From the NCBI GenBank assembly GCA_033002965.1, contig JAURVB010000002.1:1-64000 (forward strand): a stretch of 64,000 bases of DNA, written 5' to 3'. The notes beneath the pieces were generated by a model that saw nothing but the letters and a program-made list of their open reading frames with translations, was not told the DNA's origin and made no database searches. A program made the position numbers and the translations under genes. Below are positions 1 to 11,992 of this stretch, one piece after another (position 1 is the stretch's first letter; each line of letters opens with the position of its first letter). This DNA is from Piper betle (Eukaryota > Streptophyta > Magnoliopsida > Piperales > Piperaceae).

Positions 1-1625
1 GTCCTGCAGACAATGAATCAAACATACAATAGAAAAGATCATAAAAATCAGAGAGAAGTCCTAACGGACCTAGTAGAAGCTCCAAGCGTGTCACTCGCGC
101 CTAGGCGGCGAGCTCCTACTCCGTACCTACACATCAAAACTAAATACTAACGCCCCTCTAACTACATGATGCATCAAAATTAATGAATACCACACACGAC
201 ATAATAATCATCCATCATAGTGAAATAATCATAAAAGAGAATAATCCTAACTCAAACTATTCATACTATATTTTATTCTGTTTCTCTAAATGACATCATG
301 ATCAATTATCATGCTCCAACTCATTTTATCTCATTAACTCACTTACTATTCATTTACAATTCCTCAAATCATACCATCATTACTTCATCAGTAATTAGGC
401 ATTATCATGATAAATAATCAGTCCTACCATGCTATGCTAATAATCATCAATTTAAATAATCAAATTGGAGGTAATTATACCTCACATCGTCGACAATCGG
501 CGACGGCTAGGGTTCCGTCGCGTGTCTCGGAGCTCGAATTCGGCGCTCCTCGGCGTCTGACGTTCGATCGGGCTCGACTGGGTGAGCCCTGCGGAAGATC
601 CGGTGAATTCCAACGAATTCCAGAAATTCCGGTTTTTCGACTGGCATTTTCGGCGGTTTTCCGGTAGCTTTCCGGCGACAGTCGCCAGCGGCGTCTACTG
701 GCCGGAAAGTGGTCGTGTTGGGTGCCCTTGGAACCGGCTCGGTGAGCCCGACTCATCTACGAGGTCGACGCGGCCAACGGAGGTAACGGCTCGCCGGAAA
801 AAGCATAAAACAGATCGGCGGCGATGGGTCGCTAGATCCAGCCGGGCAGGCCGGCGATGGCCTCCGCTCCGGTCGGGAAAGGTGGCTAAGGGGTCGAGGG
901 TGCCATGGCGACTGCTGGCTCATGGTGGCGAAGGTGCCCGGCGGCAGTGATTGGCGACGGAAGCACGACGCAAAGGCGTGGCTTCCTCACGTCGTGGCGG
1001 CCAGCTCGTGGCCGGGCCTGGTCGGGGCGGCAGGGCAACGCCGTGGCCGAGCTGGGCGGCGTCGATCAGCAGTCAGGTGGCGTCGGCCATGGCGGCGGTG
1101 GCGCGCGAATAGGGGCGGCGCAGCGGTTAGGGTTTGTGCGTGGGGGAGAAAAGGTCGGGGTGAAAACTTAGTTGGGTGGCAAACTCGTAAATAATACTTG
1201 ACTCGTCTCCGGCTCGAGTCAAGTATCATAACTAACTCGAAGTAAATCCTAAAAAAATCCATAAAAATCCCATAAAATCAAACAAACACCAAAACATCAA
1301 AATGATATGCTCTAGAACTATCAACCCACCCAAAATGCTCGCAACGCGTCCTAATGCGATAAACGGCCTAAAACTAGTTCTACGATCCACTATATATAAT
1401 AATAAAAAAGTAACTGCATTCTCTTATATATTCTGATAACTCATTCTTGTTCTGCTGTGTTCATGACGTTATGATCATATACTTGGGTACGCATGACCCT
1501 CATAGCTCATACACGCGACTGGCGTCGGCTCAATACACGTGTTCTGAAACTAACTCGAATCGAAAATAATGGTCGAACTAACCAGTTTTGAATATAAAAC
1601 CCTGACTCGAATCGCAGGTTTTACA
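1..1625 (-). mobile_element. Gypsy-family LTR, minus orientation, cut by window start (copy L1)
   Basis: This block is the reverse complement of the LTRs at 59,999-64,000. Shared landmarks are the cytosine-rich strip near 60-125, the GC-rich block at about 480-1,150, the paired gactcgagtc-like words near 1,200-1,220 and the terminal ggttttaca at 1,617-1,625. The last is the LTR start (TGTAAAACC) read on the minus strand. The LTR's 3' end lies left of the window. Long open frames on both strands in the GC-rich block recur in other copies and are LTR sequence, not a gene. The right end abuts a different LTR piece abruptly, which suggests insertion into it. Confidence 0.75.
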
Positions 1626-3181
1626 GCGGCCACCCCTCTCGGCATAATTAGAGCTCACATAGGTTCATAATCACTACGAATATATTGACTTGTTTCATGT
1701 AATTATACGACTTAATAGTTTTATCACTAACCCGATTTTGTGACCATAGGTGAGCAGCTTCAGACTAATGTTAAGGGTGTGGTTAGGGGTTCCCTCACCA
1801 ACCCTAGATTGGAAGAATTAGTGAATAAAAATTGGACTTCTTTTTATATCATTTGAGTTATAATTTTGACTATGGGAAACGAGTTGGAGGCTGTGGAACT
1901 TGCTTTTGCATAGTTAGTTTACCTTATGTTATTGTTGCATGTTATTTTTAATATAGCATGATTTATTTTATTGTTAATAAATTCTTAATAATTTTTGAAT
2001 TTCATATTTAATCTTTTTCGTTACATTATACCTCAAGTATAATTATTTGCTATGTTATGATGCATGTGCTTGGATTTTTATTTTTATATCCTCCATATTT
2101 TGGAGTCCGAGCTTGCCGTAGATAAGATGTGATGCTTGAGTTTGAGCCACAGGTCCATCAAGACTATTCTCAGTTTTTATCAGTATAGTCTATTGTTGAT
2201 TTGATTTCCAAATCATAGGACGTGTTATATGGTAGCTTTATTGGACCCTACTTTACACAGACCATTTAGACATTTTTTACTTTTGTGATTAGTAACCTTC
2301 GAGGATGAGATCCTTTGAGTCTGATTTCGATAACAAGGTCCATCGCAAGTTGCTTTCAGGCCTAATATATAAATCCCTATTCAAGATTATTTATAATTTT
2401 ATCTGTTTTTTTCGGTGAGATGTGAAATAAGGGAAAACCGATAACCGTGCTACTTGAGCGGGTGTGTGCTAGTCAAAGTGGGCTCTGGATTGGTGAGTGG
2501 GTCATTCCACTCCAGAAGGATCCTAATAACTTCACCTTCGAGTTCCTCAAACCCGAAAAAGTGTGGAGGATTACAGCAATTGCAATGCAGTGCATATCTA
2601 GACTTGTGGTTTCAAAAGGTATTGAAGGTACATACCTGAGAGTGCTCAACCTCTATGCTCAGGGTTAGGAGTGATACAAAGGATGTAGAGGGCTGAAGAA
2701 ACCAGGAAAAGAAATTGATTTTTCCGTGTAAGGGATAGTTTTAAAAGTTGTAGAGGCATGAGATGAATAAGAATGAGATGTTATCGGGTCGAGGCCGATG
2801 GCTCCTAATTAGTGCCCTTACGAGAGATTCTATAAAGAAGTGTATAAATGATTTCATTTAACAGGAGTGTCAGCTTTTGTGTGCCAGTTTGACTATTAGT
2901 TATATATTTAGGCCTTTCGAACCTAAGTCAGCTTTGATGGGAGGACAGAGACATACTACACACACTTGAGCCCAACACAATTATTTTCTTTAATGCTTTT
3001 ATTTATTTTTGAAGAGTTTTCACGTATATTCAGTAATGTCTTCCATTTTCTTGATGCCAAGGGGGCTATTTCAATGTATATTATTGATCGAGTCTTATAA
3101 ACTAACTCATTTAGACATGACTTGACTCAATAGTAACATTCCTGGTTTGGTTCTTAGGTGAACCAAAATTGGGGTGTTATA
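1626..3181 (+). mobile_element. 3' part of a related LTR, plus orientation (copy L2)
   Basis: The segment starting gcggccaccc matches blocks near 7,210 and 13,810. From about 2,290 it follows the same order as the 3' part of the other LTRs: the cgaggatgagatcc word, the gggctctggattggtgag word, and a run leading to a terminal ttggggtgttat near 3,181. That end corresponds to the GGGGTGTTACA end of the LTR at 27,421. No primer binding site follows, so this is a solo or truncated LTR. Its 5' part is missing, apparently displaced by L1. Confidence 0.6.
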
Positions 3182-4110
3182 CCTACACTCTTGAATGAGT
3201 CTGAGTTCTTTATCCTAACTTGACTAGCTTACTCCCCATGTTCTAACAAAAGATAAAACCCGAATCTCACTCGAATCACATAGGCACATAAAATGAGGTA
3301 AGGCTTCAACACATGCACAATATTAAAATACTCAAATTACTTAATTATCATGCTTAATTGTGCCTTAAACTTCATTAGTAATTTAATTAAGGTTTAAGAT
3401 TGTAAGTGTACTTGGTGGAAAATCCCCATACTTAAACCAAAAACCCTAACAAGCTGCATTGAGCACAGATTGCACACACTTAGGGTTCACACTTAAGGCA
3501 GTAGGGATAACCTCGGGTGTGACCTTGGGTAATGCACAGCGGGCCGTGCAAAGGCTAGGTTGTTTGAAAAGTGTTCCAAATAGACGACAAACAATCTAAA
3601 CTCACGAGGAACTTGGTTACAATGCTTAACTAGATTCGACATAACCGAACAAAACTAAAAAGGCCAGGCACGTAAAGTCTAAATGAATGTATTGAACAAC
3701 GAAAGAAGTTAGGGCGGGAAAGACATACACCATACCATACACAAATCCTTGACAAAAAGGGCCAGCACCAACCAACTCGATCTGGGTCAAGACAAGTTTA
3801 CAATTACTTTTTTCCAAGTCTACTCTACCGAGATAAATATGTATAAATTAATAAATATAAATAATTTGATAGTAGGTCGTCACCAACCTCACCACCGTGG
3901 AAAATTGAGGGAAAAAAGCCCTTCCCGCTGTCGAACCGGTCGCGGCTTTTTCTACCCGGCCCAAAAGGTCACCCGTCCGCTTCAGACCCGCAAACCGGAA
4001 CGTTATAAGCCCCCATCGTACGTCTACTCCAAAACATTTCATTCTCCACCGCCGGCGCCTCCCTCCTTCCTCCGGCAACCATCGCCGCCGCCGCCGTCGC
4101 CCTAGCCGTC
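3182..4110. other. Intergenic region upstream of the DUF1639 gene
   Basis: No convincing gene is seen. The first 700 bases are mixed-composition DNA with stops in all frames. From about 3,900 the sequence becomes GC-rich and pyrimidine-rich (ccgccg runs near 4,050-4,100), as is usual just upstream of GC-rich plant first exons. Regulatory content beyond the TATA-like site at 4,114 cannot be assigned. Confidence 0.5.
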
Positions 4111-4113
4111 GCT

Positions 4114-4121
4114 CATATATA
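4114..4121 (+). promoter_or_regulatory. TATA-like box for the DUF1639 gene
   Basis: The word catatata lies in an otherwise GC-rich stretch about 60 bases before the first ATG (4,179). This gives a plausible start site near 4,145-4,150 and a short 5' leader. Confidence 0.4.
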
Positions 4122-4178
4122 CTCCGACCGCCATCCTCGTCCATCTCCCAGGCCTCGTCTTTGTCTTGTCGGCGGACG

Positions 4179-5183
4179 ATGATGATCTCCCACGCACGAG
4201 AAATGGCGTCGTCGTCGCCGGCTGCGAAGAAGCACCACCCGACGGCGGCGAGGAAGCCCCTCCCTCGGCCGCCGAAATCCCAGCGCCTCCACAACTTCAC
4301 CCTGCCCGTCCTCAAGTGGCGCGGCACCCGCACCGTCCGCTCCGACAGGCCCGACCCCGACGACTTCACCCTTAGATCCTTTCCCACCCGATGCCCTTCC
4401 ACCGACCTCTGCCGCCCACTCTACTCACCGGCACTGTTCGACGTGTCGCTACCCGCCGCCGAAGAGCCCGCCGTCCGCGAAATCGAGGCCATCCGGGAGA
4501 AGGTCCTCGCCGAACTCCGCTCGTCAGTGAGCAAGATGGATTTCCGGGTGCCCGTGAAATCGGCTGCCGCCGCCGGCGGTCCGGCCTCCGTCGGTGGAGG
4601 CGAGCAGCCGTCGGCGGCCGCTGGGCGGGGGAATCTTCGGGAAAGGACCGTCGCCCGGCCGCCGGACGACTCCCGCCGTTGGGACTCTCCGCCGCCGGCG
4701 ACGGAGAATTCGGCGAAATCGAGGCGGCGTCGGAGCGCGGCGGCGGAGCGTGGTGGGTGGAGGAGGAAGGTGGCGTTGGCGCTGACGAGGGAGGAGATTG
4801 AGGAGGATTTGTTCGTGATCACCGGATCGAGACCTGCCCGGCGGCCGAGGAAGAGGGCCAGGAACATACAAAAGCAGTTGGATGTGAGCAAAACCCACCC
4901 CTCTCTCGTGTTTTCATCTCTGTCTATTGGTATTGGTGTTGGATTGAAGGAAGTTTGTGTGTTTTCAGTCGTGTTTTCCAGGCTTGTGTCTGTCGGAGGT
5001 GACGCCGGAGAGTTACAAAGTCGCGGACTTTCATGAGTCTCGAAAGGTAACTTTGCTGCTCTGCTTTCTCTTCCTCCAAATTGTTGTATCTGTTACTGAG
5101 ATTATGTTTGTTTGATGTATACCTCTGTCATTGGTGTGTTTTTGGTTTTTGACTCTCATCTATGTTATGATGTGCAGAGGTAG
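4179..5183 (+). CDS. DUF1639-family protein, 3 exons
   Basis: The coding sequence reads as join(4179..4883, 4969..5046, 5178..5183), about 261 residues. Near the N-terminus is a basic segment with the family's LHNFTLPVLKW-type motif (RLHNFTLPVLKWRG). The C-terminal DUF1639 block is LTREEIEEDLFVITGSRPAR, then RRPRKRARNIQKQLD. Intron 1 has donor gat|GTGAGC and acceptor TTTTCAG at 4,968, and joins in frame to SCFPGLCLSEVTPESYKV, the expected continuation. Exon 3 contributes only Arg and the stop (agg tag). Splice phases agree throughout. The first ATG is at 4,179; the ATG at 4,203 (aaATGG context, MASSSP) is an alternative start giving about 253 residues. The family is plant-specific and its function is unknown. 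The middle (Ala/Gly/Arg-rich) looks disordered. Confidence 0.85.
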
Positions 5184-6780
5184 GAGGAGGTTTCAGATTT
5201 GGAGATCTGCGTTTCAATCTCAATCAGTCTAGTTGGAGGAGATTAAAAAAGACAAACAAACTCTTTGTTTTGTGTAAATTGGAATGATCGTTAACTTGGA
5301 ATGCCCAGTTATTTCTGTGTTTCCCTCTTAAAAACTCATTAGGTAGTGGGATGGGTCCTCTTCGACCCACCATAACTTTATATCGTGCTTGTGACATATT
5401 TACATCCATTTAAGCTTCATATTTGTTTACGAAATCAATCAAGCTTTGTGTTCCTTTATGGCATGCTTCTCTGCTGCCAACGTTCTCAAATTCCAGCCCA
5501 GGACGCAGTGTCATCTACTCCAGGTAGAAATTGTTAGCTTTAAAATTCGAAAGAATTGGATGAAAGTTTTGGTAGGGAAGCTTAGAATCCGGCGCCAGCG
5601 GCATTGCCGACGGCGAAACAAGACGTTGGGCTTGTTATTTCCGAAAATTAGAAGACGGGTTTGGTGTATCTAGAAACAGTTTTTCTTTTTAATGTTACGT
5701 CCGTATCATCGGCCGGGCGATATCGGCCATGCGTGGTTCTCCATTTGGCCACTGTCCGACATTTATGGACGGGCAAACTTGCGTCTTGTCCAAATAGACG
5801 TTCCTCTCAGACTTCAGAGTTCGGGGGCTGGACTGTGGTCTGGTTCGCATATTTTTGTGTGCCATTTCAATATTAAATTTATCGTCAATTGATCGTCCAT
5901 CTTGATTTGTATTAACGTCAATCCACCCCGAGTTTTTACTTAAATGAAATTGAGCGAACATCGACATGCACGTGCACACCTTAATAGGCTCGACTTGATT
6001 TAAAGTTCGATAATTAATGCGGGCTACATTAGTTTATATAATTTTTATATAGCCATTTATATAAAATATAAAAAATTAATAAGTATAATTATATTATAAT
6101 GATAATTTTACATTAATAAAACAATAATTTTATTTCCAAACAAACTATTTAACGTAATATTGAATCGAAGTTAAACTATTTAAACTTTAATAATTAGTTT
6201 ACGTCAAGAGTTCCCTATCAAGGATATAAACAACTCTATTATAATATCGCTAATTACTCATTTGAAATAAATAAAATTTAAACCATTATCAGGTTAAGCA
6301 ATTTAAAATAATTTTATTAGTAGTATCCCGGAGCATTAATACAAGTGATATTAAATAATAAAATACAATATATAGCCTAATATGTCTATTAGGTAATATT
6401 TTGAAAATATTAAAGTTTAATAAATTATTATCCAAGTTATTATTAATTGTGTAAATAATTGTTGGTTCATAGGTTATTGTTTAATGGGTGATACCAAATA
6501 AAACTAAATTTAAAAATTTGAGTTATTGAGATGACACTTAATATATATTTTTTCTATGAGATAATTGTCTTACTAAGAAATCATATTCATATTATTTCTA
6601 TGATTATGTTGCATGTATGATTAAATGAATATTTTTCTAAATATTTTAATTTTAGACTTAATTTGTTGAAATTAAATAATTAAGTGACGTAAAATAATTA
6701 ATTACCTTATTTGTTTTTGAGTTAATCTTGGTAAATTTAAAACTCTAATATTTTAAGTATTGTATGGGCTCTTGTGTCAA
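5184..6780. other. 3' flank and AT-rich intergenic DNA
   Basis: The first few hundred bases should hold the 3' UTR of the DUF1639 gene; no single polyadenylation signal stands out. A moderately GC-rich stretch at 5,580-5,850 is open in short frames but matches no family I recognise. From 6,000 the sequence is very AT-rich with stops in all frames. It may include the 5' part of the LTR-like repeat that becomes recognisable at about 6,785. Confidence 0.4.
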
Positions 6781-6784
6781 GCTT

Positions 6785-7812
6785 TAGATATGGCATTGCA
6801 TGCATTCTTTGGGTAAGAAATTATACTTATGTATAATTTTACCTTATCAAATTAGGATTGTTGATCACGGTTGTGGGTTCACCAACCAACTACCTAGGTC
6901 CGTATAATTACTTGAAATATTGTATATTTTTTGTTCGCAGTCGTAGTCAACCTAAGCTCATATTCAACCACCATGAGCCAAGTGCAACCGTAATTAAGGA
7001 ATTGACTCAATCCGACATATGGCCGCACCCTTAAAATTATTCGAACTATAAAATACTTGCCCCTATGCCGAAAGGGGTGACAAGGCACCATGGTGTAAGA
7101 CGACTCATTATACACTTATAATTCTGAAAGGGTGAGTTAATGACAAATATCGGTAGTTACATGCCATGAGGCACATAACGTGTGCATGCATACATGGGAT
7201 TGTAACTTGATAAGGTGGTCACCCCTCTCACTATAATTTGACATCTACATAGCTTCATGATCAATTAAGACTATAAATAATGATGTGGAATATATTAATT
7301 ATTTTTTACAATTATATAATTTAGTGGTTTTATCACTAACACAATTTTGTGACCACAGGTGAGCAGCTTTAGACTAACGGTTGATGGCGTGGTTGACAGT
7401 TCCCTTACTGACCGCAGTTGAAAGAATTGATAAATAAAATTAAACTTTCTATTTATAGTATTTTAAGTTATAATTGTGACTATGTGAACTGGTTTGGAAG
7501 TTATGGAACTTTGTTTTGCATAGTTGGTTTATTTTGTAGCATCGTTTGCAAGAAACCATTTTATTTAACATAATTTATTTTTATGGTTAATAATTTCTTA
7601 AAGAGGTTTAAGCTTCATGTTTAATTATTCCAAATTATTTGCGTTCAATTATTCCTCATACATAATTATTTACTTGTTTTGTCATGTTATGATGCATGTA
7701 CATGTATTTTAGTTTTTACATTCTTGTGTATGTTTGGGTAACCCCTCGGCGTTACATTATTTAATTATAATATTTTGGTTCACTTTTTAGATGAATCGAA
7801 CATGAGATGTTA
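6785..7812 (+). mobile_element. LTR-like repeat piece (copy L3)
   Basis: It matches the block at 13,380-14,060 in order: a catgcatt word, aaattaggatt, the gtataatta word, a conserved ttgcccc..gccgaaaggggtg word, acaaatatcggtag, then the ggtcacccctctc and ggtgagcagcttta words. It also matches 1,626-1,830. The right end carries agatgttaca near 7,812, resembling the GGGTGTTACA LTR end; an internal cggcgttaca near 7,763 may be the true end. No coding domain is seen. Confidence 0.55.
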
Positions 7813-7888
7813 CAAGTTTCCTTTTTTATGAGTACTTAATTTATAATTTTTTTTTAGAAAAAAGGTTAAGTGTAAACCATTCATAAGA

Positions 7889-7896
7889 TGTTATTA
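7889..7896. repeat. Target-site duplication, left (hAT-like)
   Basis: tgttatta here and ggttatta at 8,566-8,573 flank the 7,897 element; seven of eight bases agree, the length expected for hAT transposition. Confidence 0.5.
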
Positions 7897-8566
7897 GACA
7901 TGGTGAGCAAGCCAAGCCGTGCAAGAGCTCAATCTCGACTCAATATAATATTGAGCCGAGCTAAGCTCGTGCTAGAGCCAGGCTTGGCCCAAACAAGCTC
8001 GATTCAAACCCGCGAGCAGAGCTGAGAGCCTTAGTGCTCAGCTCAAAGCTTAACTCATGGTCAAGCTTGTCTTGGCTTGGACTGGCTAGCAGATCGAGCT
8101 CAAGGTCAAACTAGTTTTTTTTATTTCTTACTTTTTTATAGTTAAGAAGCTTGCAAGTGAATTAATCGAAGATTTTTCTTATTTTTCTATTGTGAGTGGC
8201 AATAATGAATAAATTTTAATATGTATTTTTTTCTTTAGGGTATTATAACATATTGAATATGAGTGTAAGTTAATAAGTAGGTGTCAATCTAGTTGGAATG
8301 TACTTACACCATCATGACGTAATTCTACCCTTTGTATTATTATTTTTCTGGAAATAATTTTTTTAAAAAAGGTTAATGTCCAAAAGTAAAAAACTCTCGT
8401 GTCGAACTCAAGTTCGAACGCTTGAGCTTGGCTCAGCTCCCACTTGCATGTGGTCTAGCCTATGAGCTGACCTAAGCCAGCTGAAGCACTACTGAACCGA
8501 GCTGAGCTGAACGCTCGATCAGTTTTCGAGCAGAGTGGACTTGGCTTGGCTCACTCGCCACCTTAG
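7897..8566. mobile_element. Non-autonomous hAT-like element, 670 bp
   Basis: The ends are imperfect inverted repeats: gacatggtgagcaagccaag on the left and, reading the right end in reverse complement, ctaaggtggcgagtgagcc. The subterminal regions are full of short gagc/gctc and agct words in both orientations, so much of the element could fold back. No transposase frame is present. Near-matching 8-bp duplications (tgttatta and ggttatta) flank it. hAT assignment rests on TIR style and 8-bp duplication only. Confidence 0.55.
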
Positions 8567-9052
8567 GTTATTACCAATCCATTTTTATTACCAATCCATT
8601 TTCTCTCTCTTCGAAATTCTTTCTATTGGCAATTTGAGTTATTCTAATTTCTAAATGGTCACTTATCCTCAATTCCTGGAAAATTTTGCATTGTAAAGTC
8701 TAACCATTATGATTTTGGCTGTCTCAACCAAATATCATTCTGCCCCCTCTATGTTTATGCTTGTTTTATATTAACAAGAAAGTAACTAAAATAATACAAT
8801 CGTCCTATTAAATAATTATTGATTTTTAATCCTCATTTATAATTTGCTTTTTTAGTTCGATAACAAAATAGGCAAGTATGTCCCAGAATCTAGATTAGTG
8901 CTAGACAACCAATGAACTTGATATAATATAATAAATATATACCCAAGACTTTTATCCTAGAATCATAGCCGCGGGTCTTCTAACTATTTTAAAATATTAT
9001 CCTTTATTTTGTATTTGTAAAAGTATTATCAATATCAAAGAGTGTTGTAGGG

Positions 9053-9356
9053 TGCTTAGTTGCGATATAAACTTTTCTATAAAGTCTCTAAATAATTATC
9101 TCACTGTTTTTGTTTCGTTACGATTATAAAAAATGATAGAGCTCATAAGGGAGGGAGAGAGAGGCGAACCTTATAACAAAATAAATGGGGCTCAACCACC
9201 TTTTTTTTTCTAACCTTTTGTGACAATTTCTAGAAACAACCTCTATCACTTTATATTTTATCAACAATTTTCCAAAGATCTTTTTTATCCGTTATCGTTA
9301 CCACTTTATATTTTGGTAATAAATAAGCTCAAATCGATGCAACCAAACTCCCTGTT
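9053..9356. mobile_element. MITE-like element, copy 1
   Basis: The left end agggtgcttagttgcgatat and the reverse complement of the right end (agggagtttggttgcatcga) form imperfect terminal inverted repeats. The interior shares the words cctctatcactttat and ttttccaa with the element near 20,020-20,295. No coding potential. The superfamily cannot be fixed because a clear duplication is not seen. Confidence 0.4.
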
Positions 9357-9922
9357 AGTTGTCTATTAGTCTTTTAATTAGGATTTGTCATGTTATCTAA
9401 CTATTTTACAATATATATATATATATATATCATTATTTCCTATTTATACAACATTATTAATAATTAAAGGTATTAGTTAATTCATAAAAATAAATTAAAT
9501 TATAATTTTATCCTTTTATTATTATAAATAAATGTAAACAATCAAAATAATAAAAATTACACCCTATTTTAAGTTTGATAATTCTTAAGTAAGTAGAATT
9601 CTAATAATTATAAATAATTGTATATGAGTATTTTTAAAAAATAAATATAATGTATAAGACTATATAGAACAACAATATTACTATTATACACTGCTATGAT
9701 ACAAATCAAATATTGCAAATAAATATTATAGATAAAACTTTTATGTATTACATTTTAGGTAATTTAAATTTATGTAAAAGTTTAATCTAGTTGATAATAG
9801 TTATTAAATACCGCACATTGTGCACGCAAATGACTAGTGAAGAGTAAATAGCAGATTATTTGTAGTTATCAAGGAGATTTTTACTCTTCATAAAAGTGGA
9901 GTTAACATTTCTTTAAATTATT
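9357..9922. other. AT-rich spacer with short TA run
   Basis: A (TA)n run lies at about 9,411-9,431. The rest is AT-rich with stops in all frames; no gene or repeat family was recognised. Confidence 0.4.
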
Positions 9923-11934
9923 TGTAAAACACATGATTCGAATTAGGGTTTTATACTCGTAAACCAAGTAGTTCAATCGTCGATTTAAGAGAGTCAGTTT
10001 CAAAAAACCCATGTTGAGACAGGGCTGGCTATGTGTTATAAGCTATGAGGGTTATGTGCACCTAAATATATGATAATAATGTTAGTAGCACAACATGAAA
10101 AATGAGTTATCAGAATATAAGACAATATACAAGTTTATTTTTATTATTATTTATATTAGACCGTAAAATTAGAATTAGGTCGTTCATCGCTTAGAGAATG
10201 TAGTTCAAGTTAGGACTCTATTATTTTATTTTATAATATTTTATTTTATATTTTTCAAAATTTATTTATTATTATTGACTCGAGTCGGGGGTCGAGTAAA
10301 GTTCTAATTTAAAAAACTAATGTCATATGTTATTTTTTTCTTCCTAACCTTGTTTTCTCCCCACCGATCACCCCCTTCGTTTTGCCGTGCCACACAACTG
10401 CCGGCGACTTCGGCTCCGGCAGCACTGCCTTCGGCCGGCAGCGCCGCTATCGCCCTGGCCCCCTTCCTTCCTTTCTCCTTCTTTCTCTTCTATTTCCTCC
10501 TTTTTCATTCCCTAGTCCTAGCCAACCGCCACCCGGCCCATTTCTATTCGCTGCCCCTAGTGCACTCCGCCTCCCGGCCACCGGCAGCGTCGGCACCACC
10601 ACCGCATCCGGTCGACCTCTCCCTTACCCTCTTCGCTCACTCCCACGCCTCCCCTAGCTGAGTCGTCACTGCCCTAGCCACCCCGGTTTCCTCCATGTGC
10701 CGCTGCCGCCGCCGCTCGCCTCACCACCATCCACTTCCGTCCGGCGAGACATCCCCCACCACACCGGCTAGATCCCACCACCCTCCTTCTTTCCCAACCT
10801 CTCCTCTTTGTCGAGCATCTCCCCACATTCCTCACCGGTGTCCTGTTCGGTGCGATCCTGGAGACGTGGCGTCTCCGGCAGGTCGTTGCCCAGCTAGACC
10901 CTCCTCCTCATCTTAGCACCATCACCCCCTCCTCCTATTCCCTTACATTTTGCAGTCGACCACCCCTTCATCACTGCTTAGCCACCAGCTTTGTTGCACT
11001 AGTCGGCGACCAGCCTTCAGCGTCACCGGCTGGATGCCGTTCAAGACAGATCTCCTCAGGTCCTTGTTACTTGCCCTAGCCTAGCCCTCTCCCTTGTTTT
11101 GGTTTTAGCCATGCTTGCAGTAGCATTATAATATGATTAAATTATGATGAGTGATATATATTTACAGAAAACTATGTGAAAATATGAAATTATGTATTAA
11201 CTTTACAAACAGTGTAATTTAATTAATAGTTGGTTGAGATAATTAAACATGAGTTGTTTAGTATACGAATGTGTTAAGGAATAACATGGAGAAAATTATA
11301 CATGCAATTGAAACTAAATTATGCTAAAGTGCTATTGGAAATATAATTAAAAAACCCTAGATTTTCCTTTATTAAGAAACACTAATCAGACCATGGATTA
11401 TGTTATCATGACTAGTAATGATGAGCTGATAGATTTATGATATAAATCGAGGTTATCTAGTGAGTGAATGAATTGTACTTCAAATGGATAATGAATGCAT
11501 ATTTGTAGAGATGTTATTTTATTAGATAGTTGTACATGATTTTGTTATTAATGTGTAGTGCAATTGAATTACTTAGGGTATGATTATGATTATAATTACA
11601 CACATCCATTTCATTTATACATCATATAGTTAGCTTGGGTGTTACTATTTAGCTTGATTGTGTAAGTGTTGAGTAGGACCTTGCCACTTAGGTGTGTGAC
11701 CTCACTTAGAGATTCTATCAAGTCCATTTAGGACTCGCCCTGATTTATGGTTATATTATGTGTGATTTGAATTATTATTTGTAAGACGGGTTAAGTGGTA
11801 TTTTATCAAATCCCACTTGACTCGGGTCATTTAGTCAACTAATTTTTCTGATTAATAACCCTCTAAAATGAGATCTTTTTAGTTTAATTTCGAAAACAAG
11901 ATCCATTGCAAGTTACCTTCATGCCTATTATATG

Positions 11935-11988
<54 letters not shown>
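9923..11988 (+). mobile_element. 5' part of a gypsy-family LTR, plus orientation (copy L4)
   Basis: It starts TGTAAAACACATGATTCG, close to the LTR starts at 59,999 and 62,431, and follows the same order: gctatgagggttatg (10,040), gactcgagtcggggg (10,277), a GC-rich block at 10,320-11,090, taggactcgccct (11,727), then aataaccctct (11,855). It breaks off in a TA microsatellite and resumes at 14,319. It is more diverged than the 60-kb copies. Open frames in the GC-rich block are LTR sequence. Confidence 0.65.
11940..11988. repeat. (TA)n microsatellite
   Basis: About 48 bases of TA repeats within LTR copy L4. It marks where the following block interrupts the LTR. Confidence 0.9.

Positions 11989-11992
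<4 letters not shown>

Noticed and set aside
3848..4402. A long minus-strand frame over the DUF1639 promoter and first exon
   Set aside because: It overlaps the recognisable DUF1639 coding exon on the plus strand. The Arg-rich translation is typical of the complement of GC-rich coding DNA.
4421..4898. Two minus-strand frames across DUF1639 exon 1
   Set aside because: Shadows of the plus-strand exon; no conserved domain.
10320..10916. Pro/Ser/Arg-rich plus-strand frames
   Set aside because: They fall in the GC-rich block of LTR copy L4; composition alone explains them.
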